Shown: positions 26,224 through 35,938, numbered from the stretch's first letter. The stretch is 64,000 bases of DNA from Flavobacterium sp. (GCF_027531705.1 NZ_JAPZSP010000004.1:62001-126000), one strand, 5' to 3'. The notes: generated from the sequence alone by a model not told the origin. Program-made: numbers and translations.

Positions 26224-26718
26224 ATGGATACAATTTTATTAATTCTAGGTTTTGTTTGTGTTATAGTGGGAATTTTTGGAAGTTTTCTGCCCGTTTTACC
26301 AGGACCAATAGTAAGTTGGATTGGGTTACTTCTACTCTATTTTACAGAAAAAGTAGCCATGAATTATTGGATTTTAGGCATTTCGCTGTTTGTTGTTGTA
26401 ATTATTTCGATACTTGATTATACAATTCCTGCAAAAGGCACGCGCAAATTTGGCGGTAGTTCATACGGTATTTGGGGAACGAATATCGGAATGTTGGTTG
26501 GGTTTTTTGTTCCGATTCCTTTTGGATTTGTGATTGGTGCTTTTGTTGGCGCTTTTGTGGGTGAACTAATTTATAATTCGCAAGATAAAAACCGTGCTTT
26601 GAAAGCTGCAACTGGTTCTTTCCTAGGTTTTCTGGCTTCAAGTTTTATGAAGTTGGTTGTTTGTTTAGGATTTGTGGCTTTGTATGTTGTGATTGCTTTT
26701 AGGAATTTTGTTAGTTAA
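26224..26718 (+). CDS. DUF456 family membrane protein
   Basis: A 164-residue protein with about five membrane segments and the DUF456 features: FGSFLPVLPGPIVSWIGLLL near the N-terminus and GTNIGMLVGFFVPIPFG in the centre, with Gly-rich helix contacts. DUF456 proteins are small membrane proteins of unknown role. It is a single gene ended by a hairpin at 26734-26765. Confidence 0.88.
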   Translation: MDTILLILGFVCVIVGIFGSFLPVLPGPIVSWIGLLLLYFTEKVAMNYWILGISLFVVVIISILDYTIPAKGTRKFGGSSYGIWGTNIGMLVGFFVPIPFGFVIGAFVGAFVGELIYNSQDKNRALKAATGSFLGFLASSFMKLVVCLGFVALYVVIAFRNFVS

Positions 26719-26733
26719 AGTCTACAAAAGCAA

Positions 26734-26765
26734 AAAAGCTCATCACCTTGCGGTGAAAAGCTTTT
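26734..26765 (+). terminator. terminator after DUF456 gene
   Basis: AAAAGCT-CA-TCACC, loop TTGC, GGTGA-AA-AGCTTTT form a strong interrupted stem 16 nt after the stop codon. A second, separate palindrome (GTTCCGAT/ATCGGAAC, 26789-26806) follows. Confidence 0.7.
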
Positions 26766-26883
26766 CATTGGTCTAACTACTAAACCGTGTTCCGATAAAT
26801 CGGAACGAAAACAACACAACTTTCTTAAATGCTTTATTGGAACTCAAAAAACAATTTTTAATAAAATTACTTTTTTGGGCAAA

Positions 26884-26909
26884 AAAGCACTTTGTTTCCA
26901 AAGTGCTTT
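26884..26909 (-). terminator. terminator after tRNA-Asp
   Basis: AAAGCACTTTG, loop TTTC, CAAAGTGCTTT is an 11-bp perfect stem, with a U run downstream on the minus strand. It lies 12 nt past the tRNA 3' end. Confidence 0.85.
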
Positions 26910-26920
26910 CCCAATTTTAG

Positions 26921-26994
26921 CGGTCTGGACGGGACTCGAACCCGCGACCCCATGCGTGACAGGCATGTATTCTAACCAACTGAACTACCAAACC
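26921..26994 (-). tRNA. tRNA-Asp (anticodon GTC)
   Basis: On the minus strand the acceptor GGTTTGG pairs with CCAGACC (one G-U pair), discriminator G. The anticodon arm gives GTC in CCTGTCACG. The T arm is GCGGG-TTCGAGT-CCCGT. CCA is not encoded, as the genome continues with CTAA. A Rho-independent terminator follows. Confidence 0.95.
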
Positions 26995-27080
26995 TCTGCT
27001 TTATTGCGGTTGCAAATATACTACAGATTTTAATATCTGCAACTATTTATCTGAAAAAATTATAGTTATTTTTTAAAAAA

Positions 27081-28007
27081 TTATCCAAAAGACTGCTTTT
27101 CAACTAAATATGTAGTGAGTATTTTCTCGAAATTATCGCCAACACTTACTGGAACATACTTAATTTTGTTTTGAGCACAAGTCAAAGCGAGTTTTTTGAA
27201 AGAAGCGGCAACGTTTTTTTCATACATTTCTTTAACATTGTCAGCGTAAATATTTACTTCTTCTCCAGTTTCGAGGTCGATGAACTTTCTTGGAGCATTG
27301 TCAAAATCGAAATTTAGCTCTGTTTTGTTATCTACTACGTGAAATAGGACTACTTTATGTTTATTGTGTTTTAGATGCTGTAATGCATTGAAAAGCGCTT
27401 CTTCGTTCTCATGCTGAAACATATCTGTAAACAAGATTATCAATGAACGACGGTGCATTTTTTCTGCAATTTGGTGCAGATACTTTATCGTATCTGTCGT
27501 TTTGGCTTGTTTTGGATTTTCCAAAAGATCTTCGAGTTTACTCAAAATCATTCGGTGGTGTCTGTCTGAACCTTTTTCGGGTGCGTAATATTCGTATTGA
27601 TCTGAAAAAACACTCAATCCTACTGCATCACGTTGTTTTTTGAGCAAATTCATAAGTACCGCAGAAGCAAGAACAGAAAATCCGATTTTGCTTTCGTAAA
27701 AAAACTGGTCAGATACTAGCTTTGGGTAATGCATTGAAGATGAATTGTCAATAATTAAATGACAACGAAGATTGGTTTCTTCTTCGTAACGCTTGGTATA
27801 TAATCTGTCGGTTTTGGCAAAAAGTTTCCAGTCGATATGTTTGGTACTTTCGCCTGCATTGTAAATTTTGTGCTCGGCAAACTCGGCAGAAAACCCGTGA
27901 AATGGCGACTTGTGCATACCCGAAATAAATCCTTCAACTACTTGATTGGCTACAAGTTCGAGATGTTTGAATCCTGATATGAGTTCTTTTTGTTCTTCTA
28001 TCTTCAT
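27081..28007 (-). CDS. DUF58 protein with von Willebrand A-like domain
   Basis: A 308-residue protein of the DUF58 family. The signature block (DWKLFAKTDRLYTKRYEEE) is followed by a MIDAS-like VWA motif (IIDNSSSMHYP) and the IILFTDMFQHE block. Such proteins usually work with MoxR-type AAA ATPases in chaperone or metal-insertion systems, often in operons with Bat proteins. None of those genes is adjacent here. An AGTTTAAA-type repeat lies just upstream. Confidence 0.88.
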   Translation of the reverse strand: MKIEEQKELISGFKHLELVANQVVEGFISGMHKSPFHGFSAEFAEHKIYNAGESTKHIDWKLFAKTDRLYTKRYEEETNLRCHLIIDNSSSMHYPKLVSDQFFYESKIGFSVLASAVLMNLLKKQRDAVGLSVFSDQYEYYAPEKGSDRHHRMILSKLEDLLENPKQAKTTDTIKYLHQIAEKMHRRSLIILFTDMFQHENEEALFNALQHLKHNKHKVVLFHVVDNKTELNFDFDNAPRKFIDLETGEEVNIYADNVKEMYEKNVAASFKKLALTCAQNKIKYVPVSVGDNFEKILTTYLVEKQSFG

Positions 28008-28023
28008 GTTTCAAATGTAAATA

Positions 28024-28064
28024 AAAGTTTAGGAGTTTAAAAGTTTAGGAGTTTAAAAGTTTGC
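28024..28064. repeat. AGTTTAAA-type short tandem repeat upstream of the DUF58 gene
   Basis: GTTTAGGAGTTTAAAAGT occurs twice in tandem, starting 17 nt before the start codon. It has the same orientation relative to the gene as the copies at ruvC, trxA, the ferredoxin reductase gene and mrp. Confidence 0.7.
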
Positions 28065-28112
28065 AAAAAAGTTGTTTTTGAAAACTGTATTTTACAAAAA
28101 TGGATTGCTAAT

Positions 28113-28221
28113 TAGCCCTGACAGGAGAAAGTAGCTCCCGACTTGTTTCTTTAACAAGTTGGGACTACTTCGGATGGCAGGAATAGGGATTGTTGAAAAT
28201 GCCCATGCCATTCGCTCATAA
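28113..28221 (+). repeat. dispersed intergenic hairpin element, copy R3 (divergent stem)
   Basis: The flanks (AGCCCTGACAGGAG at the start, CGGATGGCAGGAATAGG and AAATGCCCATGCC at the end) match the family. The stem sequence is quite different: GTAGCTCCCGACTTGTT and AACAAGTTGGGACTAC, which still pair over about 16 bp around the same TCTTT loop. Confidence 0.75.
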
Positions 28222-28223
28222 AA

Positions 28224-28249
28224 AAAGGCCTAACTCTCGTTAGACCTTT
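28224..28249 (-). terminator. terminator after trxA
   Basis: AAAGGCCTAAC, loop TCTC, GTTAGACCTTT, with one mismatch, and a U run on the minus strand. It lies 19 nt past the trxA stop. Confidence 0.75.
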
Positions 28250-28268
28250 AGTTTATTCACTTTGCAGA

Positions 28269-28586
28269 CTACAACAATGCGTCGATTGCGTCTGTATATG
28301 TTTTTTTAGGAGCAACGCCTACTTGACGACCTACAACTTCTCCATTTTGAAAAATTAGTACCGTTGGGATGTTACGAACACCGTATTTTGCGGCAAATTC
28401 TTGGTTGGCGTCTACATCTACTTTTCCTACTACTGCTTTTCCTTCATATTCTGAAGAAACTTCGTCGATAACTGGTCCAACCATTCTACATGGTCCGCAC
28501 CAAGCTGCCCAAAAATCTACTACTACTGGTTTGTCTGATTTTAAAACTACTTCGTCAAAAGTAGCGTCTGTTATTGCTAATGCCAT
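28269..28586 (-). CDS. trxA: thioredoxin
   Basis: A 105-residue thioredoxin with active site Cys30-Gly-Pro-Cys33 (AAWCGPCRM) and the cis-proline block NIPTVLIF. It reduces disulfides in cytosolic proteins with thioredoxin reductase. The length and fold are standard and there is no signal peptide. Confidence 0.97.
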   Translation of the reverse strand: MALAITDATFDEVVLKSDKPVVVDFWAAWCGPCRMVGPVIDEVSSEYEGKAVVGKVDVDANQEFAAKYGVRNIPTVLIFQNGEVVGRQVGVAPKKTYTDAIDALL

Positions 28587-28593
28587 AATTTTT

Positions 28594-28632
28594 TAAGTTT
28601 AAAAGTTTATGTGTTTAAAAGTTTATGAGTTG
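28594..28632. repeat. AGTTTAAA-type short tandem repeat upstream of trxA
   Basis: AAGTTTAAAAGTTTATGTG and similar words are repeated 8 to 45 nt before the trxA start, in the same relative orientation as the other copies. Confidence 0.7.
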
Positions 28633-28857
28633 AGCTTCTAAACAATCTTTATTCATTTTGAAGCACAAAGATAAAGAAACATTTTAGTAATGAAATGTAA
28701 CTTGTATTACTTTTAGCTATTTTTTTATTGAGAGAATTGATTTAGTTAGAGGTTAAATCTATAAGAATTATATTTTTACTTGGTTAAACTATAAAAATAC
28801 AGTAGGTACAATACATTTACATGTATTTCTATCAACATTTCTATCAACATTATATGC

Positions 28858-30507
28858 TTATTTCATGTTTTTTACGTTGATAGAATATACTGTCCAACGT
28901 TTCTCTCCTGTTTTTACAATTAAATCGGTTGATATCATTTCATCAAGCTTGGATTTCAAAGTTCGCTGCTTAATTTCATCCCCAATCCTTTTATTAATTT
29001 CACTCACCGAACTGTCAGGATAGTTCTTCAAATCTTCATATATGAGTTCCTGCAATCTATGAGGTTCAATCCTTTTTAAATTAGTCTTTTCAATAAAATC
29101 ACTGTACCTTAAAAATTCGGGATTTACATAATAAAGCGTTCCTTTAGTTTTTCCTTTAGATAGAATAAGTCCAAAATCTACTAATCTACCTATCCAATTT
29201 TGCAAACCATTTTGCTTGATTACATTCAAGATAGCAGACAAATCAATTGCCGAAACTCCATCGTTTTGAGCAATTAGTCCTAATGTTATAAGTTCTCTTT
29301 GTCTAAGTTGAAGTTCTTTAGAAGCTTTATCCATAAGTCGTAAAACTTCGTTACTAATTATTTGTTTTTTTATAATAACTACTACTCTATCATCACCTTC
29401 AAAAACTTTAGGAACTTCTTTACCATTACCTAATAGTAATTCATACACTTTATCATAACCACTCCCTTCTTTCTCCATTAATTTTAAATCATAAAAAAGC
29501 TTAGCTATCAATGGGTTTCTTTGAATGGACTTTGTTAAAATATTTTCAGGCGTTACACCTAATGGCAGAAGCCCTGGACTATGTATTTCTAGTCTATCAC
29601 TATAAAGATTAATAAAAATATCTCCTCGCATAGAGTAATTACGATGTGCAAATGCATTTGCTACTAGTTCACGAATTACTTCAGGAGGATAATTATAAAT
29701 GTTTTTTCTGAAAATACCATCTGAAACCTCGACAAACTCATTCCAATCAGGAATTTGAGTTAAAATTTCATTTATTAATTCTTTTGGATTTTGAGAAAAA
29801 TCATCCCAAACTTTTTTAAAAACTTTACGTTCATCTATGTCATATTTAATAAACTGTACTGAGGGAGGATAATGTATTACAGCCCTATCTTTTCTTTTCC
29901 CAATCCACAATATCCCTAGATTGGTTAAAGTTCCATTATTAGATAAAAAATAATAGTCCGCAACTTCCTCGTCGGACATCTCTTTAACAAATGTACTGAC
30001 TCTTTCTGAAGAGCGAATATCTTTTAAAAACTGATTATATTTTATAACATCACATTCAAAAAGAGGAATTTTTCTAACTATTTTATCCTCCCAAACAAAA
30101 GTGTTTTTTTCTGAAAATAAACGTTCAATGTCATCTGGCAAAACTGGCTTGCAATCATCCGAAACACGCATATAATATTTACCATTTGTGGTTGAAGCTA
30201 TCGATTGGCTATTTCTTAAAACAGACAATTCAATATATTCTCCTCCGTTATTAGATTTAACTATTCTAGGAGCGATCCCAACATTAATAGTCAAGGAAGA
30301 TATTCTTTTTTGAATGTCTTCAATTAATTTCGGGTTAATTATTTGATTAGAAATAGGTTCATCTTCATCGTCTTCTATCCCAATGTTAATTTTACCGCCA
30401 TAACTATTAGCGAAACAAACACAATCCTTAGCTAATTCTTTCCAATTGGCATTTTTACCTTCTATAATAGAGAGTGCTTTTTTATCTAAAATGCTATTTT
30501 CTTTCAT
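28858..30507 (-). CDS. AlbA_2/Schlafen-type protein with ATPase-like domain
   Basis: A 549-residue protein. Residues about 15-130 form the AlbA_2 domain (WKELAKDCVCFANSYGG, INIGIEDDED). A GHKL-type ATP-binding module follows at about 265-375 (REL VANAFAHRNY, HSPGLLPLGVTPENIL), then C-terminal winged-helix regions. The family is annotated as RNA-binding or RecG-like transcriptional regulators, and some members are linked to phage defence. It stands alone, with 270 nt upstream of trxA. Confidence 0.85.
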   Translation of the reverse strand: MKENSILDKKALSIIEGKNANWKELAKDCVCFANSYGGKINIGIEDDEDEPISNQIINPKLIEDIQKRISSLTINVGIAPRIVKSNNGGEYIELSVLRNSQSIASTTNGKYYMRVSDDCKPVLPDDIERLFSEKNTFVWEDKIVRKIPLFECDVIKYNQFLKDIRSSERVSTFVKEMSDEEVADYYFLSNNGTLTNLGILWIGKRKDRAVIHYPPSVQFIKYDIDERKVFKKVWDDFSQNPKELINEILTQIPDWNEFVEVSDGIFRKNIYNYPPEVIRELVANAFAHRNYSMRGDIFINLYSDRLEIHSPGLLPLGVTPENILTKSIQRNPLIAKLFYDLKLMEKEGSGYDKVYELLLGNGKEVPKVFEGDDRVVVIIKKQIISNEVLRLMDKASKELQLRQRELITLGLIAQNDGVSAIDLSAILNVIKQNGLQNWIGRLVDFGLILSKGKTKGTLYYVNPEFLRYSDFIEKTNLKRIEPHRLQELIYEDLKNYPDSSVSEINKRIGDEIKQRTLKSKLDEMISTDLIVKTGEKRWTVYSINVKNMK

Positions 30508-30678
30508 TTTCTGTAATCTTTAAATAATTTCCTCTTGTAGTCCATAAAATTTATTTCACTTAGTGATTATCATTTTGTCAACTAAAGTATTTAGTCTAAA
30601 ATATTTAATATAGCTTTTCATTAAAACGATAAGATAAAATTATCTAATTGTAAATTCATCCAAGTGAGATGATGTAAT

Positions 30679-33600
30679 CTAATTCAATTTGAAATTAATC
30701 TGCATTCGTTCTAATTCTTCTAATAATTCTTTTGAAATTTTAATTTTTACTTTTCGGCTTGGCATTGATAATAGTGTTACAATTCTGTTTTCTTCTTTCT
30801 CTTCGGGAACACTTGCCACCACTTCTTCATCCTCCATTTCGGTTTCAATGTCTAAATTATCGATGTCGATTTCGGTGTCATTTTCTACAGGAAGTACTTC
30901 TTTTACTGGAATTACTTCTGTTTTCTTGATGACTTTTTCTATTTCTAACACTTCAAAACTTACTTGATTATCACCTTTATTGGCTTGAAAAACAGTATTT
31001 AAATGCTGAATTAAATTTTGTTGCAAGTCATAAATATTCAATTGGATGGAAATCTTTTTGGCAAATGTTGCTAATACATCAGCTAATAATTTGGCATCTT
31101 GAAAGTTAATTTGCGGATCCGATTTTTTGCCCGTTTCACGATTTACCCAACCATCTTTTACATTAATTCTAAAGTAAATGAATTGATTGTTTACCAAAAA
31201 ATGTCTGAATTTTAGATATTCTTCGTTGAAAATTCTAAAATCATGGCTTTCATCATAACCTTCTAAAGTGAACATCGCCCAATCTTTTCCGTTTTTTCCT
31301 GTTCGGTATTGAACATTTGTTACAATTCCTGCAAAAGTTAGATTTTTTCCAACTAAGGATTCTAAACTTTTTAAATGCGCCAATTTAGCATTGCAGAAAT
31401 ATTTCATTTCAAATCGATAATCGTCAAGAGGATGTCCTGAAATATAAATTCCGACAACTTCTTTTTCTTTGGCCAATTTTTCCATTGTACTCCATTCTTC
31501 ACATGGCGGCACAATTGGTTCGGCTATTTGAACATCGCTGGCTTCACCAAACAAACTCACTTGCGATGAATTTTCGTTTTCTTGAAACTTGGAACCAAAA
31601 CGCACTGCTTTTTCCAAAAACGTAATTCCTTCCCCTTCTATATGAAAATATTGTGCTCTGTGCGTTTCAGGAAAACAATCAAAACCGCCGGCATAAGCCA
31701 AACTTTCAAATGCTTTTTTGTTAGCAGCACGCAAATCAATTTTTTTGGCTAAATCAAATATCGATTTATAGGGTGCGTCTTTTCTGTTTTGAACAATAGT
31801 ATCAACGGCATTTGCTCCAACACCTTTAACAGCACCCATTCCGAAACGAACGGCGTATTCGTTATTTACTGTGAATTTATAATACGATTCGTTTACATCT
31901 GGCCCTAGAACCTTCAATCCCATTCGTTTACATTCCTCCATAAAGAACGAAACTTGTTTAATATCATTCATGTTGTTAGATAAAACAGCCGCCATATATT
32001 CAGCTGGATAGTTTGCTTTTAGGTAAGCCGTTTGATAAGCAATCCAAGCATAACAAGTAGAGTGCGATTTGTTGAAAGCATATTCGGCAAAAGCTTCCCA
32101 GTCTTTCCAAATTTTTTCAAGTTTTTCTTCCGAATGTCCTTTGGCAGCCGCTTGCGAAATGAATTTTGGCTTCATTTTATCCAAAACGTCACGTTGTTTT
32201 TTTCCCATTGCTTTACGCAAAACGTCGGCATCACCTTTGGAGAAATCGGCTAATTTTTGCGACAAAAGCATTACCTGCTCTTGGTAAACGGTAATTCCGT
32301 AGGTGTCTTTTAGCAATTCCTCACAGGCATCTAAATCGTAAACAATTTCTTCTTCGCCGTTTTTACGTTTAATAAAACTCGGAATATACGCAATAGGTCC
32401 TGGACGATAAAGTGCATTCATGGCAATCAAATCAGGAAAAACCGTTGGCTTCAATTCCTTCATGTATTTTTGCATTCCAGGACTTTCATATTGGAAAATA
32501 CCTACGGTTTCGCCACGTTGAAAAAGCTCATAAGTCTTTAAATCATCAATTGGAAATTCGTCAGGATTGAGTTCAATTCCCGTACGATATTTGACTAATT
32601 TGACCGTATCTTTAATTAACGTTAAGGTTTTTAATCCCAAGAAATCCATCTTTAACAATCCGGCACTTTCAACAACCGAGTTGTCAAATTGGGTAACATA
32701 TAAATCAGAATCTTTTGCCGTTGCTACTGGAACGAAATTGGTAATATCATCTGGCGTGATGATAACACCGCAAGCATGAATTCCTGTGTTTCGGAGATTT
32801 CCTTCTAATATTTGAGCTTGTTGGATGGTTTCTCCGCCCAAATCGGAAGCGTTTCCAAGTGCAATTAATTCTTTTACTTTATCAAAATCTTCTGGACGCA
32901 AAGCTGCTTTTAGCTTGGCATCATCCATTGAAAATATTTTGGCCAAATTCAAATTGGTTGGAATCAACTTAGCAATTTTGTCGGCTTCAAATAATGGTAA
33001 ATCCAAAACTCTCGCCGTATCACGAACCGATGATTTTGCTGCCATTGTTCCATAAGTGATGATTTGTGCTACTTGTTTAGAGCCATATTTTTGAATTACA
33101 TAATCCATAACTTTACTTCTTCCTTCATCATCAAAATCGATATCAATATCGGGAAGTGAAACCCTATCAGGATTTAGGAAACGCTCAAAAAGTAGATTGT
33201 ATAGTAATGGGTCAATGTTGGTAATTCCAAGGCAATAAGCAACTACTGAACCTGCTGCAGAACCACGACCTGGACCAACAGAAACGCCCATGTTTCTGGC
33301 TTCGGCGATGAAATCTTGTACAATTAAGAAATAACCTGGATAGCCTGAATTTTGTATTGTTAGTAACTCAAAATCAATACGTTCTTGAATTTCTGGAGTG
33401 ATTTCGGCATATCTACGTTTTGCTCCTTCGTAAGTTAAATGATGTAGAAATTTATTTTCACCGCGTTTTCCGGCATCAACTTTATCTTCTTCTACCAAAA
33501 ATTCTTCTGGAATATCAAATTTTGGAAGCAAAACTTCACGAGCCAAATTGAAAATTTCGATTTTATCTACAATTTCAGTGATGTTCGAAATAGCTTCTGG

Positions 33601-35214
33601 CAAATCGGCGAAGAGTTTTTTCATTTCTTCACTCGACTTGAAATAATATTCTTGATTTGGCAACCCAAAACGGTAACCACGACCACGACCAATTGGCGTA
33701 GATTGTTTTTCGCCATCACGAACACATAATAAAATATCATGCGCGTTGGCATCTTCTTTATTGATGTAAAATGAATTGTTAGTCGCAACCATTTTGACAT
33801 CATGTTTTTTTGCTAATGAAATCAGAGATTGATTAACACGGGTTTCATCTTCTTGATTGTGACGCATTAATTCGATGTACAAATCGTCACCAAATTGTTC
33901 TTTCCACCAAAGCAGCGCTTCTTCGGCTTGATTTTCACCGAGATTTAAAACTTTATTTGGAATTTCACCATATAAACTTCCAGAGAGAACGATAATATCT
34001 TCTTTGAATTGTTTTATGATTTCTCTGTCAATTCTTGGCACATAATAGAAACCGTCTGTGTAGGCAATTGACGCCATTTTTGCCAAATTATGATAGCCAT
34101 TTTTGTTTTTGGCAAGCAGTACAATTTGATAACCATTATCTTTTCGTGTTTTGTCTTTATGGTTCTCGCAAACGAAAAACTCACAGCCTACAATTGGTTT
34201 TATAACTATTTCAGTTGGTGTTTCGCCAGCTTCAACAGCCTCTTTGTTTTTGGCTTCTGCCGATTTATTATGATTTAAAATATCTCTAACAAAATGAAAT
34301 GCCCCCATCATATTTCCCATGTCAGTCATGGCAACTGCTGGCATTTTATTTTTCACGGCAGCCGCAACCAAATCTTTTACCGAAACGGTTGATTGTAAAA
34401 CAGAAAATTGAGTATGGTTGTGAAGATGAACAAAATCAGTATCGATTAGAATTTGTTTGTTTTCGGAAAGTGTTTCTTTGGAAATCGGAACATTTTCTTT
34501 TTCACCAAATTGCTGACGAATTTTATCAGATGCTTCTTTGAGATTGATATGTTTTAGACCAATTAACTGAATTGATCTTGGATTTTTTAGTTGAAAATCT
34601 TCAAAATATTCGGGTTCTACATCGAGTTCTTCTTTGGTAAAAACTTCGGTACGAATTAATTCTAAGAAACAACGTGTTGTAGCTTCAACGTCGGCAGTTG
34701 CGTTGTGTGCTTCTGCAAATGGTTCGTTGAAAAGGTATTGATGAAGCTCGGTTAATGTTGGCAATTTGAATTTTCCGCCACGACCGCCAGGTAATTTTAA
34801 AAGTGATGCCGTGACTTCGGTACAAGTGTCTAAAACAGGCATTTGTGTCATTGGCGAATCTATTCCCATACGATAGAATTCGCAACCCATTATATTGACA
34901 TCGAAACCAACGTTTTGACCTACAATATATTTGGCTTTAGATAAAGCAATATTGAATTTCTCCAGCATTTCTTTAAGCTCAATACCGTTTTGTTGTGCTA
35001 ATTCTGTGGAAATTCCGTGAATTCTCTCGGCATCATACGGAATATTGAAACCTTCAGGATTGATAAGATAATCTTGATGCTCGACAAGGTTTCCCATATC
35101 GTCATGCAGTTGCCAAGCAATTTGGATACATCTTGGCCAGTTGTCTGTGTCAGATATTGGTGCGGCCCATTTTTTGGGTAAACCAGTGGTTTCGGTGTCA
35201 AAGATTAAATACAT
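30679..35214 (-). CDS. dnaE: DNA polymerase III alpha subunit with N-terminal proofreading exonuclease
   Basis: A 1511-residue replicative polymerase. Residues 1-185 are a DnaQ-like DEDDh exonuclease (FDTETTG, NVGFDVN, HNATADVEA). The PHP domain starts at about 260 (VHLHNHTQFSVLQ). The polymerase core contains PGRGSAAGS and the catalytic LPDIDIDFDDEGR, then the tandem helix-hairpin-helix and OB regions. The fused exonuclease would give built-in proofreading. The exonuclease-DnaE fusion is the form I expect in Flavobacteriaceae. Confidence 0.96.
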   Translation of the reverse strand: MYLIFDTETTGLPKKWAAPISDTDNWPRCIQIAWQLHDDMGNLVEHQDYLINPEGFNIPYDAERIHGISTELAQQNGIELKEMLEKFNIALSKAKYIVGQNVGFDVNIMGCEFYRMGIDSPMTQMPVLDTCTEVTASLLKLPGGRGGKFKLPTLTELHQYLFNEPFAEAHNATADVEATTRCFLELIRTEVFTKEELDVEPEYFEDFQLKNPRSIQLIGLKHINLKEASDKIRQQFGEKENVPISKETLSENKQILIDTDFVHLHNHTQFSVLQSTVSVKDLVAAAVKNKMPAVAMTDMGNMMGAFHFVRDILNHNKSAEAKNKEAVEAGETPTEIVIKPIVGCEFFVCENHKDKTRKDNGYQIVLLAKNKNGYHNLAKMASIAYTDGFYYVPRIDREIIKQFKEDIIVLSGSLYGEIPNKVLNLGENQAEEALLWWKEQFGDDLYIELMRHNQEDETRVNQSLISLAKKHDVKMVATNNSFYINKEDANAHDILLCVRDGEKQSTPIGRGRGYRFGLPNQEYYFKSSEEMKKLFADLPEAISNITEIVDKIEIFNLAREVLLPKFDIPEEFLVEEDKVDAGKRGENKFLHHLTYEGAKRRYAEITPEIQERIDFELLTIQNSGYPGYFLIVQDFIAEARNMGVSVGPGRGSAAGSVVAYCLGITNIDPLLYNLLFERFLNPDRVSLPDIDIDFDDEGRSKVMDYVIQKYGSKQVAQIITYGTMAAKSSVRDTARVLDLPLFEADKIAKLIPTNLNLAKIFSMDDAKLKAALRPEDFDKVKELIALGNASDLGGETIQQAQILEGNLRNTGIHACGVIITPDDITNFVPVATAKDSDLYVTQFDNSVVESAGLLKMDFLGLKTLTLIKDTVKLVKYRTGIELNPDEFPIDDLKTYELFQRGETVGIFQYESPGMQKYMKELKPTVFPDLIAMNALYRPGPIAYIPSFIKRKNGEEEIVYDLDACEELLKDTYGITVYQEQVMLLSQKLADFSKGDADVLRKAMGKKQRDVLDKMKPKFISQAAAKGHSEEKLEKIWKDWEAFAEYAFNKSHSTCYAWIAYQTAYLKANYPAEYMAAVLSNNMNDIKQVSFFMEECKRMGLKVLGPDVNESYYKFTVNNEYAVRFGMGAVKGVGANAVDTIVQNRKDAPYKSIFDLAKKIDLRAANKKAFESLAYAGGFDCFPETHRAQYFHIEGEGITFLEKAVRFGSKFQENENSSQVSLFGEASDVQIAEPIVPPCEEWSTMEKLAKEKEVVGIYISGHPLDDYRFEMKYFCNAKLAHLKSLESLVGKNLTFAGIVTNVQYRTGKNGKDWAMFTLEGYDESHDFRIFNEEYLKFRHFLVNNQFIYFRINVKDGWVNRETGKKSDPQINFQDAKLLADVLATFAKKISIQLNIYDLQQNLIQHLNTVFQANKGDNQVSFEVLEIEKVIKKTEVIPVKEVLPVENDTEIDIDNLDIETEMEDEEVVASVPEEKEENRIVTLLSMPSRKVKIKISKELLEELERMQINFKLN

Positions 35215-35359
35215 ACTTTAAAAAATTTCAATTGAAAAATTCCAAATTCCAATAAAAATCGCACTTGTTTGTGATTTGGAACTTGTTTTTTTGGGATTTA
35301 CCAAAAGTACATTTTAATGAATTGTTTGTCAATTTTAGTTATTAACAAAAGTAAAAATG

Positions 35360-35523
35360 AATGGCTAAATAGCCTTGATTGTAGTGGAAATCCTTTTCTT
35401 TTTCTTCAAAAAAGAAAAGATTACTTCACATAATTTTCATTTTAATTGGAGTTCAGTGAACTACGTTTGGAACGAAAAGCAGGAACATGGATTACTGATA
35501 AAGCCCGAGCCATTCGCTTCTAA
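35360..35523 (+). repeat. dispersed intergenic hairpin element, copy R4 with an insertion
   Basis: The copy has TAGTGGAAATCC, a CTTTTCTTTTT stem and AAAAAAGAAAAG arm, then about 50 extra nt before GGAACGAAAAGCAGGA and the AAAGCCCGAGCCATTCG tail. The extra segment contains the palindrome AGTTCAGTGAACT. The other copies join the two parts directly. Confidence 0.75.
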
Positions 35524-35532
35524 AAACAAAAA

Positions 35533-35556
35533 AAACCATCCGGAAACGAATGGTTT
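35533..35556 (-). terminator. terminator after the RRM protein gene
   Basis: AAACCAT and ATGGTTT pair around a CCGGAAACGA region, with a U-rich run on the minus strand, 29 nt past the stop codon. Confidence 0.6.
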
Positions 35557-35584
35557 ATTATTTTAAATTGGGGAAAAGTGAGAT

Positions 35585-35938
35585 TTAGTAACCTCCTCTG
35601 TTTCCACCACCACGATTATCACCATAACCACCGCCACGGTTTCCTCCTCTAGAGTCACCTCCACGGTTGTTGTTGAAACTTCTTCTTTCGCCTTCTGGTT
35701 TTGGCTCAGATTTGTTTACAACAATTGCTCTTCCTTGAACAGTTGCACCGTTCAATTCGTCGATAGCTTTTTGTGCTTCTTCATCATTTGGCATTTCAAC
35801 AAAACCAAATCCTTTACTTCTACCTGTGAATTTATCACTAATAATTTTTACAGAATCAACTGCTCCATAAGCCTCAAAAGACTCTCTTAAATCTGCTTCC
35901 TCAATACTGAATGGAAGACTTCCAACAAAAATGTTCAT
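35585..35938 (-). CDS. RRM RNA-binding protein with Gly-rich tail
   Basis: A 117-residue protein. One RNA recognition motif (residues 1-78) has RNP2 IFVGSLPF and RNP1 KGFGFVEM. The tail is Arg/Gly/Asn-rich (RGGNRGGGYGDNRGGG). Proteins of this layout are cold-shock-like RNA chaperones in cyanobacteria and Bacteroidota. It is monocistronic with a terminator. Confidence 0.93.
   Translation of the reverse strand: MNIFVGSLPFSIEEADLRESFEAYGAVDSVKIISDKFTGRSKGFGFVEMPNDEEAQKAIDELNGATVQGRAIVVNKSEPKPEGERRSFNNNRGGDSRGGNRGGGYGDNRGGGNRGGY

Larger units (their letters stand above)
35215..35584. other. 370-bp intergenic region with repeats and a terminator
   Basis: It holds an AATTCCAA-type short repeat (about 35236-35256) just upstream of dnaE, the dispersed hairpin element R4 and a terminator of the RRM gene. 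I see no gene in it. Confidence 0.7.

Noticed and set aside
26789..26806. Palindrome GTTCCGAT/ATCGGAAC after the DUF456 gene.
   Set aside because: It has no T run and no second copy was seen in the window; it is noted but not called as a regulatory site.
30689..34885. Several ORFs of 60 to 92 codons opposite or in other frames of dnaE.
   Set aside because: They lie inside the long, well-conserved dnaE frame, and their products look like shadow translations.
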